DNA of 64,000 nt from Wenjunlia vitaminophila DSM 41686 (GTDB lineage: Bacteria; Actinomycetota; Actinomycetes; Streptomycetales; Streptomycetaceae). The notes under the pieces were generated by a model that saw nothing but the letters and a program-made list of their open reading frames with translations, was not told where the DNA came from and ran no database searches. Position numbers and translations under genes: made by a program. The DNA lies in contig NZ_KB904660.1 of the NCBI RefSeq assembly GCF_000380165.1, positions 32,906 through 96,905 on the forward strand, written 5' to 3'. Below, piece by piece: positions 1-6,868 of this stretch. The stretch's first letter is position 1. Each line of letters opens with the position of its first letter.

Positions 1-911
1 TCCGCTGGGGCGACGACTACCTGGACGCCATCAGACAGCGACTCCGGCACGCCCTGGCGGTCGTCGTCCTGATGTCCCCGGACGCCGAGGAGTCCGAGGA
101 CGTCACCCGGGAGATCCTCGAGGGCCAGCGGCACAGCCGTGACTTCTTCCCCGTCCTGTTGCGCGGGGAACGCAACTACCTGCTCGCCAGCAGTTGGTAC
201 TTCGACGCCAGGAACGGAGCCCTGCCAGGGTCGGACGAGATGCGCCTGCTGCGCCGGCTGTACGACTCCCGCCAGTCGGGCCGGTCGGAACCGGGCCCCG
301 GCGGGTACGAACCCCTGCCGGGGCCGGGCGGCGGGCAGGTGCCCACCGTGCCACCCCTGCCGGCGCCACCCCTGCCGGCGTCGCCCTCGCCGGCCCCCGG
401 GGCATGGGGTCCGGCAGCGGCCGGCAGCACCGGCCACGTCTCACTGAGCCGGCTCGAGGCACTCCTCGCCGAACACGAGACCGAACACGCCGACCTGTTG
501 ACGACCGCGCTGCTGCTCGACGCGGTGGGGCGGCTGGAGTACGGCTGGATGCGCCGGTCGGACGGCCCGCGGCTACCCGACGCCCTGCTGCGCGGAGTCG
601 ACGCCCTCTGGGCACGCTACTCCGGGGACGTCCACGGGTTCAGCGCGCAGCGGCGACGTGCCCAGGTGGGCAGGGGCCGGCACGCGGACTTCCTGGCCCT
701 GTCCCTGCGGTACGGCTGGCGACAAGCGTCCGACGAGACCGTACCCAGGTACCAGCACTTCACGGGCCGGTCAGGGAGCGTCGGCTTCTTCCCGACGCTC
801 CGCAACCCGCTCAGCGAGCGGCACCTGGACTGGTACGACCAGTGGACCGAGACGGTGCTCGCCGTCCACCTGCGGCTGGGCAGCCTTCGGCCGAACGGAA
901 CGGGGGGATGA
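1..911 (+). CDS. TIR-domain protein, 3' part (5' end outside window)
   Basis: The reading frame is open from base 3, so the gene starts before the window. The first visible residues (a DYLDAI stretch, then VVVLMSPDAEES and VTREIL) match the second half of a TIR domain: the hydrophobic strand ending in SP, then a helix carrying the Glu (codon 111-113) at the position of the catalytic Glu of NAD-cleaving TIR domains. After a Pro/Gly-rich linker (about 285-425) comes a helical C-terminal region of about 160 residues that I do not recognise. TIR domains act as NAD hydrolases or protein-interaction modules, often in bacterial immunity. It ends 4 nt before the SPFH gene, so the two are probably co-transcribed and work together. 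The N-terminal half is unseen, so I cannot say whether other domains precede the TIR. Confidence 0.7.
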   Translation, partial: RWGDDYLDAIRQRLRHALAVVVLMSPDAEESEDVTREILEGQRHSRDFFPVLLRGERNYLLASSWYFDARNGALPGSDEMRLLRRLYDSRQSGRSEPGPGGYEPLPGPGGGQVPTVPPLPAPPLPASPSPAPGAWGPAAAGSTGHVSLSRLEALLAEHETEHADLLTTALLLDAVGRLEYGWMRRSDGPRLPDALLRGVDALWARYSGDVHGFSAQRRRAQVGRGRHADFLALSLRYGWRQASDETVPRYQHFTGRSGSVGFFPTLRNPLSERHLDWYDQWTETVLAVHLRLGSLRPNGTGG

Positions 912-915
912 ACAC

Positions 916-2793
916 ATGACGCTCTTACTCGTGGCGGTGGTCGTGGTGGGGGTGGTGACGCTGGTCGGTGTCGTCGGCTACGCGTCCGGCCAGTCCGAAG
1001 CCCGCCCACCGGGGCGACGTCCGGCCCCGCGCAGCGTCGCCCGGTACGGGGCGAGCCGGCTCGGCGCCTGGGCGGGTCTGTGCATGGTGCCGGCGGACCA
1101 CGTCGGGATCGTCCACCGACGGTTCGGACGCGCCCCCTCCGACCAGCGCTTCAAGCGGATCAACCCGGACAACGCCCGTGGCACGCAGGCCCGCACGCTG
1201 CTCCCGGGACACCTCTACTGGCTGCCTCCCCCGCTCTTCCACGTCCAGTTCGTCCCGCGCGTCCACGTGCCGGAGGACCACATCGGCGTCGTCGTCGCCA
1301 CCGAGGGCGCCCGCCGCGACCCCCGCCGCGTCCTGGGCCGTCAGGTGGAGTGCGACAGCTACCAGGACGGGGTGGCCTTCCTGCGGAACGGTGGTGAGCA
1401 GGGCAGGCAACTGACCGTCCTCCCCGGCGACAGCTCGTACTACATCAACACCGCGCTGTTCAAGGTCGAGATGGTGCCCAGGACCTACGTGCCACCGGGC
1501 ACCATCGGACTGGTCATCGCCAAGGACGGCGCCATCCGGCCCCCGGACCGCCCCTTCGGCAGGTTCGTGGAGTGCGAGAGCTTCCAGGACGGCGCGGCGT
1601 TCCTCCGCGGCGGCGGGGAACAGGGCAGGCAACTGGCGATCCTCACCGGCGGCACCCACTACGACATCAACCCCTACCTCTTCGACGTGATCACCGAGGC
1701 GACCGCGGCGCGGTCCGACCAGGCCGGGCTGCGGCCACGGCACCTCAGGGAGATCTCGATACCGGTGGGCCACATCGGTGTGGTCATCGCCCTGGACGGT
1801 GCCGAGCCCGAGCGGGGGGAGAAGCGGGTGGGGCCGCTGATCCCCGGTCACAGTGGGTTCCGGCTCCCCTGGGTGTTCCTCGCCAACGGCGGGTGGCGGG
1901 GCGTGCAGGAGGAGACCCTGGGGGAGGGCGCCGTCTCCATGCTCAACCCGTGGTTCGTCCGCGTCGTGCTCATCCCCACCCGGCTGCTCATCCTGGACTG
2001 GAGCAAGAAGGCCAGCTCGCAGGCCGACAACTACGACGCCGCACTGGACCGCATCAGCGTCAACGTGCAGGGCCACCAGCTCCAGGTGGAGCTCAGGCAG
2101 ACCCTCAACATCCCGCGGACCGCGGCTCCCCGGCTGGTCAGTGAGTTCGGGGACTCCTCCAGCTCGGGGATGGGCGGCCTGGTGGACAACCCCGCTCCGG
2201 TCCAGCGGTTCGTGGAACGGGTGCTGGGCGGCGCCGTGGACACCTACTTCAACGGGATCGCCGCCGAGTCCACCGTCGAGGAGTTCCTCACCCGGTACGC
2301 CAGCATCCGCACCGACCTGGCCGCGCAGGTCCGCAACGCCCTCGCCGCGTGGGGCGTGGAGGCGGCGAGCACCAACCTGGGCGAGGTCGAGTCGTTGGAC
2401 GGCGACCTCAACACCGCGCGCAAGCGGGTGTCCACGGAACAGATCCGCACCCAGGAACTGGAAGCGCAGTTGAAGAACGTCCGCATCACCTCGGAGATCC
2501 GCCAGGCGGAGCTGGCGACGGAACGGGAGCGCCGCCTGTTGGACGTCGCGACCCTCGAGCGCAGGATCGAGCTGCTCGGCCGGGACACCATCGCGATGCA
2601 GTACTTCCTCGCAGAGCTCAAGCAGATGAACGTCCCGCAGGTCGTCAGCGGGGACGCGGAGTCGCTGCTGACACACCTGCCCATGCAGCGGGCCCTGGAA
2701 CTCATCGACGCGGCGCAGTGGCGCGCCGGCAGGTCAGCGCTGGCGCAGGCGCCCGGGCCCGACGGGAAGCCGCTCGGCGAGCGGCAGGTGTAG
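916..2793 (+). CDS. SPFH/band-7 (flotillin-like) membrane protein with N-terminal repeats
   Basis: This is a 625-residue protein. I chose the ATG at 916 because it follows a G-rich ribosome binding site, begins a clear membrane segment (residues 2-22), and keeps the upstream gene intact. Three related beta-rich units follow, each marked by a Val/Ile-Pro-x-x-x-Ile-Gly-x-Val-Ile motif (near residues 118, 193 and 282). The first two also share an 'ECDSYQDG/ECESFQDG' stretch and a 'GGEQGRQL' stretch. An SPFH-like region (about 345-500) comes next, then a charged alpha-helical coiled coil (about 500-570). SPFH proteins oligomerise on membranes into rings or cages that scaffold microdomains or proteases. 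Close linkage to the TIR gene suggests a platform for, or regulator of, TIR activity; that is inference. The family is secure, the role is not. Confidence 0.75.
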   Translation: MTLLLVAVVVVGVVTLVGVVGYASGQSEARPPGRRPAPRSVARYGASRLGAWAGLCMVPADHVGIVHRRFGRAPSDQRFKRINPDNARGTQARTLLPGHLYWLPPPLFHVQFVPRVHVPEDHIGVVVATEGARRDPRRVLGRQVECDSYQDGVAFLRNGGEQGRQLTVLPGDSSYYINTALFKVEMVPRTYVPPGTIGLVIAKDGAIRPPDRPFGRFVECESFQDGAAFLRGGGEQGRQLAILTGGTHYDINPYLFDVITEATAARSDQAGLRPRHLREISIPVGHIGVVIALDGAEPERGEKRVGPLIPGHSGFRLPWVFLANGGWRGVQEETLGEGAVSMLNPWFVRVVLIPTRLLILDWSKKASSQADNYDAALDRISVNVQGHQLQVELRQTLNIPRTAAPRLVSEFGDSSSSGMGGLVDNPAPVQRFVERVLGGAVDTYFNGIAAESTVEEFLTRYASIRTDLAAQVRNALAAWGVEAASTNLGEVESLDGDLNTARKRVSTEQIRTQELEAQLKNVRITSEIRQAELATERERRLLDVATLERRIELLGRDTIAMQYFLAELKQMNVPQVVSGDAESLLTHLPMQRALELIDAAQWRAGRSALAQAPGPDGKPLGERQV

Positions 2794-2806
2794 GCCCCGG
2801 TCCCGC

Positions 2807-3400
2807 TCAACGCACCGACGCCCGGTGGACGGCCCGGGAGACCGCCGCGTGCGGCTCCCCGGTGCCGGCCCCGGCGCGGCCGTGCCGCTGCACGGCCGCG
2901 CCCAGGCAGACCAGCGCGCCCGCCGAGAGCACCGAGCGCACCACGTTCCAGGCCACCCACGGCGTCTCGAACCGCTCCCGGACGGCGCCCGGGTCACGCG
3001 GCGCCGCTCCGGCGTCGGCCAACTCCTCGTTGAGCGGCACGCTGATCGCGCTGGTCACCAGGAACAGCAGCGCGTGCAGCACCAGCGCCGCCAGCACCCA
3101 GCGCAGCACGTGGCGCCGCCCGAGACGACGCTGCTGCACCGCGGCGACGGCGCACAGCGCTAGCGAACCCATGAACGCCGTGTAGAACACCGGGTTGAGG
3201 ATGGCCACGTTGATCTCCTGCATGGTCTCCACGAACGTGCGGTCATCGACCCGTGCCAGGCCCGGCATCACCGCGCAGGAGAACGCGAAGAACAGACCGG
3301 CGACCAGTCCGGTGGTGAGCAGCGCGAGCCCGAGGACGGCACCGGACCAGCGGCGGCCGGTGGCAGGGGGCGTGGTCGTGGGGGCGGCGGGGTGGTTCAT
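2807..3400 (-). CDS. DUF1772-type integral membrane protein
   Basis: A 197-residue protein starting at an ATG preceded by GGAG. It has four hydrophobic segments: about residues 20-45 (GLALLTTGLVAGLFFAFS), 65-90, 105-130 and 170-190. The first carries the FFAFSCAVMPGL signature and the centre has VPLNEEL, the usual features of the DUF1772/anthrone-oxygenase-like family. The function of this family in bacteria is unknown; some fungal relatives are anthrone oxygenases. A paralogue lies directly upstream on the same strand (its stop is 95 nt from this start), so the two are probably one transcript and perhaps a heteromeric membrane complex. Confidence 0.65.
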   Translation of the reverse strand: MNHPAAPTTTPPATGRRWSGAVLGLALLTTGLVAGLFFAFSCAVMPGLARVDDRTFVETMQEINVAILNPVFYTAFMGSLALCAVAAVQQRRLGRRHVLRWVLAALVLHALLFLVTSAISVPLNEELADAGAAPRDPGAVRERFETPWVAWNVVRSVLSAGALVCLGAAVQRHGRAGAGTGEPHAAVSRAVHRASVR

Positions 3401-3495
3401 CAATGCTCCGGGGCAGGATCGGGTGGGGGAGGGGGAGGGCAGGGGTGGTCCACCTGGGTGCGTTGGTGGGTGGGTCCCGCGGCAGTGGCCCGGCC

Positions 3496-3990
3496 CTAAC
3501 GGGCGATCAGTGCGGCGCCCAGCGCCGCCGCCGCGCCCAGGCCGGCCACGGCGCGCACGTGGTTCCAGCGGGTCCAGCCGCGCAGGTAGGCCCGCCACTC
3601 ACGGTCGGCCTCGGCGCCGTCGGCGGTACTGCGCTCCAACGCCTCGTTGCGCGGCACGTTGGCGGCGGCCGTCACCCCGACCGCGCCCACCAGGTACAGG
3701 ACCCCTCCGAGCAGCGCCGGCACCGATCCCGACGCCGACACGTCCAGCAGGGCCAGGACCACCACGACGGCGTCCAGTACCGCCGTGCCCATCAGCACCG
3801 ACAGGAACGCCGGCCGCACCGCCGCCACGTTCACCGCGCGCATCGCCGCGCTGCCCTGAACCTCCGGCAGTCGGGCGAGACCCGGCATCACGAACGACGA
3901 GAAGGCGAAGAAGACCCCGCCCACCGCGCCCGACCCGACACAGCCGAGCAGCAGCAACGTGTCGGTGACCGCCCCGTTCACGCCGCCCAC
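3496..3990 (-). CDS. DUF1772-type integral membrane protein (paralogue)
   Basis: A 164-residue protein with the same plan as its neighbour at 2807-3400: a first membrane segment ending GGVFFAFSSFVMPGL, two central hydrophobic segments, the VPRNEALE motif matching VPLNEEL of the paralogue, a WTRWNHVRA stretch and a final Ala-rich membrane segment. The tandem arrangement and shared motifs indicate a duplication. No catalytic residues can be named and the role is unknown. The gene sits between two TIR-containing loci, but nothing in the sequence ties it functionally to them. Confidence 0.6.
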   Translation of the reverse strand: MGGVNGAVTDTLLLLGCVGSGAVGGVFFAFSSFVMPGLARLPEVQGSAAMRAVNVAAVRPAFLSVLMGTAVLDAVVVVLALLDVSASGSVPALLGGVLYLVGAVGVTAAANVPRNEALERSTADGAEADREWRAYLRGWTRWNHVRAVAGLGAAAALGAALIAR

Positions 3991-4272
3991 CGCCCGTGCC
4001 GGACCGTGGCGACGCGGGCCGGGTGCGGGCCACCGTCGGTCGTCCGCGTCCGGCGCGGGCTGCGGCTCCGTGCCGCAGCGGCCGGGCCCCGCGGCGTGTC
4101 CGCTCCTGAGTGCTGCACCGTTCGGTCCCTCCGTCCGTGCCGCCGCGCTGCTGCGCCGCGGCCACGGCCCCAGTCAACCTGGCCGGCCGCGGGAACCCCA
4201 TGGCCGAAACCCTCACGGACATGCGCGAGCGTCCACGTCCCCGTGCGCTCCTCCTTGTCCGCCGGGGGGCGG

Positions 4273-4842
4273 TCATGCCGTCCGCAGCGCCCGTGCGACC
4301 TCTCCCACGGCTCGCTCGTACCCGTCGCCGTCCGCCCCGTCGCCCGAGGCGCGGAAGTCGGCGCAGTACCGGGTGGCGGCGAACCCGGGCAGTTCCACGT
4401 CGCCGATCACCACAGGGACGAACACCCGGCCCGACTCGATCGACTGCTGCACCAGGGCGGCGTACTCCTGGGCCACCCACCCGCTCCGCATCGACGTGGG
4501 GCTGAACACCAGCAGTCCGTGGGCCGAGGCGCGGATCGCGGTCTCCACGGTGTGCACCCGGACCCCACCCGGTCGGCTCACCACCTCGTCGTACGCCACG
4601 CGCACCCCCCGCTCGGAGAGTCCCCGGGCGAACCTCCGCACCCAGGCGGCGTCCTCGGGGGCGTACGAGACGTACACGTCGAACTCCGTGGGGCCGGTGC
4701 CGCCGGGCGGAGGTCCGGGCGCGGGCGCGGGGGGCTGGCAGCGTCTGGTGAGCTGGTGGCGGACCGCCACATAGCCGAAGTAGGCGCTCACGACACCGGC
4801 GATCGTGCCGACCACGCCGAGGAGCAGTCCCGTCGTGTCCAC
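4273..4842 (-). CDS. Membrane-anchored TIR-domain protein
   Basis: A 189-residue protein with one N-terminal membrane helix (residues 5-27), a Pro/Gly linker (35-52) and a TIR domain from residue 53 to the end. TIR box 1 is FDVYVSY (54-60) followed by Ala-Pro-Glu-Asp. Box 2 is the LLVFSP strand (110-115). The following helix contains SGWVAQEY with Glu126 at the position of the catalytic Glu of TIR NADases. The C-terminal strand/helix is FVPVVIGDVELPGF. The topology predicts a cytoplasmic TIR tethered to the membrane. TIR proteins of this size act in NAD depletion or in signalling; which applies here is unknown. It is the second TIR gene within 5 kb, which supports a defence-related neighbourhood. 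Confidence 0.75.
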   Translation of the reverse strand: MDTTGLLLGVVGTIAGVVSAYFGYVAVRHQLTRRCQPPAPAPGPPPGGTGPTEFDVYVSYAPEDAAWVRRFARGLSERGVRVAYDEVVSRPGGVRVHTVETAIRASAHGLLVFSPTSMRSGWVAQEYAALVQQSIESGRVFVPVVIGDVELPGFAATRYCADFRASGDGADGDGYERAVGEVARALRTA

Positions 4843-5029
4843 GGACGAAAGGCTAGGGCGGTTCCCCGCCGGGGGGAACGGCGCCCGCCCGTGGACGCCG
4901 GAGTCCCGCGCTCACGGGACTCGCCACCGCGTCGCGTTCCGGGTCGGTGGCGGACTGTGCCTCTGCCCCGTCACCGTTCGAAGCCGACTACCTCACCGCC
5001 GAGCACCCAGAAATCTGTGTCGGCCACAG

Positions 5030-5058
5030 TAGACATTGGATGGTGGTGTGGCTATAGT
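5030..5058 (+). promoter_or_regulatory. Sigma-70-type promoter of the MerR-like gene
   Basis: A TAGACA -35 hexamer (5030-5035) and a TATAGT -10 hexamer (5053-5058) are separated by exactly 17 nt. This is unusually close to consensus for such a GC-rich genome. Transcription would start near 5065, giving a leader of about 490 nt before the MerR-like start codon at 5557. Confidence 0.65.
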
Positions 5059-5242
5059 TTCTCTCGTAACCTAGAGGGTCCGCAGGGCCTGGCAGAGGAC
5101 GAACTGCCAGGCAGCAGTACTCGCAGTACAGATCGTTGCCGTTCGTAGGACGGTGCGGTGGTGGAGTTCCGAAGCCAGAGCGGTTGCAGGACGGCGACGG
5201 GGCTGGCTGCTGGAGGGTGGCGCTGCGACAGGCCGCTGAGCA

Positions 5243-5274
5243 GTTCGCATCACCAGAAGTTCGCATCACCAGAA
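5243..5274. repeat. 16-bp perfect tandem duplication
   Basis: GTTCGCATCACCAGAA occurs twice back to back (5243-5258, 5259-5274), followed by a partial third start (GTGCGCA). It lies in the putative leader RNA of the MerR-like gene. Confidence 0.85.
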
Positions 5275-5499
5275 GTGCGCAGTATGCCGTTGATCACTGA
5301 GGGAAGAACGGAGGAGCCGAACGCCATCAGGATCGCCCGGGCGGAAGTCTGGAGTCCGGGTACCGCAGGACATCGATAGTGAGGTGGTCTCCGGTCAAGC
5401 AACCGCGATCCCCGCGGCCCCGGCAGCATTCCGGTCGGGCCGGCGGAAACAGAAGGCCAGCGCAGTACTGACGCTGGCAGATGGTGTAGTAGTTCCTTC

Positions 5500-5531
5500 G
5501 GGGCCTGGGTGCCGGTCGGCACCCAGGCCCC
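5500..5531 (+). promoter_or_regulatory. Strong stem-loop just upstream of the MerR-like start
   Basis: Perfect 14-bp stem (5500-5513 with 5518-5531), 4-nt loop GGTC and no T-run. Because it sits 14 nt upstream of the ribosome binding site it could be an attenuator, a processing site or a translation modulator. Confidence 0.55.
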
Positions 5532-5556
5532 TCCATGCGTTCCATGAGAGGGTTCA

Positions 5557-5895
5557 ATGACAGCAGACGACTCGTACGGCCGTCTCGACGACGACGACTA
5601 CCCCGCCTACACCATGGGCCGGGCCGCCGAAGTACTCGGCACCACCCAGGGCTTCCTCCGCGCCATCGGCGAGGCCCGCCTCATCACCCCGCTCCGCTCC
5701 GCCGGCGGCCACCGTCGCTACTCCCGCTACCAACTGCGTATCGCCGCCCGAGCCCGCGAACTCGTCGACCAGGGCACCCCCATCGAAGCCGCCTGCCGCA
5801 TCATCATCCTCGAAGACCAGCTCGAAGAAGCCCAGCGGATCAACGCCGAATACCGCCGCGCCGCCGAGTCGTCGAACCCGCCCACCGCGACCTGA
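5557..5895 (+). CDS. MerR-type helix-turn-helix regulator
   Basis: A 112-residue protein. The ATG at 5557 follows GAGAGGG at 7 nt. Residues 17-60 form a MerR-like winged HTH: YTMGRAAEVLGTTQGFLRAI, LITPLRSAGGHRRYS with the typical GGHRRY wing, and a following helix (YQLRIAARARELVDQGTPIEAA). A dimerisation-like helix (80-100) completes the protein, with no ligand-binding domain and no metal-binding Cys. Short MerR-like proteins of this kind are widespread in actinomycetes. Next to cold-shock and DEAD-box genes it may belong to the same stress response. It is isolated on the plus strand and preceded by a long leader, so its synthesis is likely controlled after transcription initiation. Confidence 0.8.
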   Translation: MTADDSYGRLDDDDYPAYTMGRAAEVLGTTQGFLRAIGEARLITPLRSAGGHRRYSRYQLRIAARARELVDQGTPIEAACRIIILEDQLEEAQRINAEYRRAAESSNPPTAT

Positions 5896-6297
5896 GACGG
5901 ATGGGCGTTCCAGGGGGACACCTCGTCGGGGCCGGTTGGGGAAGCCTTGGCGGGAGAAGCGTCCGGGGAAGCCGCGGGTGACGTTCAGGGCAGGGACGTC
6001 GGCTGGCACGCCGAGGAGTTCGGTGTTCTCTCGCGGACGCTCGCGAAGAGGGGGGACGGCCCCTCATCTGCACTCTCATCTCGCCCGGATCAGGCAGGGC
6101 GCGGTCGGTGTCCCCGAGCAGGCGGGACATACCGCATTGCGGTCACCGATGTCAGCGCCTGGGCCACGGGCGACTTCGGCTGTTCCGGCCACTGTGCAAC
6201 CACTGCGACGGAAACCCGTTGCGAGCGGTGGTGGGCCCGACGCGTTCCGTCGGGCCCACACCGCTGTCCAGGTGCCGCTCGGTCCTGGTTCCCCCGG
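5896..6297. other. Intergenic region between convergent genes
   Basis: About 400 nt without a convincing ORF; the open frames here lack ribosome binding sites and family similarity. The only clear element is the hairpin at 6231-6259 at its right end. Confidence 0.6.
6231..6259. terminator. Stem-loop terminator between convergent genes
   Basis: GTGGGCCCGACG (6231-6242) pairs perfectly with CGTCGGGCCCAC (6248-6259) around a 5-nt loop, and the stem can extend outward with one bulge. It lies 39 nt beyond the stop of the minus-strand gene at 6298 and can serve both directions. No T-run, as usual in this genome. Confidence 0.65.
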
Positions 6298-6606
6298 TCA
6301 GGCGGGCGTGGGAGCGCCGAGCATCGCGGAGGCCTGCTGGAGCGGGCTGAGGGGGCGTGCGGGTGCGGCCTTGGGAAGGGTGTGGCAGGTGAAGCCGAGC
6401 CGCTCCATGGCCCGGAGGACTTCGCCGGCGGTGAAATCACGGCGGTCCTGGCGGGTGATGACCTGGCCGACTTGCATGACGGGATAGCGGCGGCGGCCGA
6501 TGGTCACGGATTCACCGGTGCCTGGTTCGGGCTTGATGCCCTTCATCGATTCCAGCACGCCGATCTTGGTGAGCTCGAAGGGGTAGCGGGCGATGACGCA
6601 GCGCAT
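6298..6606 (-). CDS. Conserved actinomycete hypothetical protein (about 100 aa)
   Basis: A 102-residue protein starting at an ATG with GAGG 6 nt upstream. The N-terminus MRCVIARYPFELTKIGVLES and the central IGRRRYPVMQVGQVITRQDRRDFTAGEVLRAMERLGF stretch are typical of a small conserved actinomycete family that I recall without a function. The 'QVGQVITRQDRRDFTAGEV' part could be a small nucleic-acid- or protein-binding fold. It lies 262 nt downstream of the DEAD-box helicase on the same strand, so it may share that transcript. No catalytic motif or membrane segment is visible. Confidence 0.65.
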   Translation of the reverse strand: MRCVIARYPFELTKIGVLESMKGIKPEPGTGESVTIGRRRYPVMQVGQVITRQDRRDFTAGEVLRAMERLGFTCHTLPKAAPARPLSPLQQASAMLGAPTPA

Positions 6607-6868
6607 GTGACCTCGCAGGGAGGAGGGGAGAACCGTCCGGCCGGGGTGGCGGGGCGGTTCAGTGGGGGAGAGGAAGCCCAGGGCTCTCGGTTCGGCCTGG
6701 GTGACCTGGCCGGTGCCCTGGTCGTCCGGGTTCGCGGACGACCAGTCGGCCCGTGCGTGCGGTGGCCATGACGGCCGGCGCCCTCGACGCCGATGTCGTC
6801 ACGGACCTCCGGCGCGGTCGGGTCCACGGCCTCAACCACCGTCTCGATCACGGAGGACCACGGGGGTC

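Larger units (their letters stand above)
5065..5556 (+). ncRNA. Long structured 5' leader or independent small RNA upstream of the MerR-like gene
   Basis: About 490 nt between a strong promoter and the ATG contain no credible ORF and are less GC-biased than neighbouring coding DNA. Structure seen: GCCTGGCAG (5087-5095) pairs perfectly with CTGCCAGGC (5104-5112); a 16-bp sequence is tandemly duplicated at 5243-5258 and 5259-5274; and a 14-bp perfect stem spans 5500-5531, ending 14 nt before the GAGAGGG ribosome binding site (5546-5552). Such a leader ahead of a small regulator suggests post-transcriptional control, but I cannot assign it to a known RNA family. Confidence 0.5.

Noticed and set aside
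5936..6771. Plus-strand frames opposite the conserved 6298 gene
   Set aside because: No start signal or family similarity, and they overlap a well-supported minus-strand gene.
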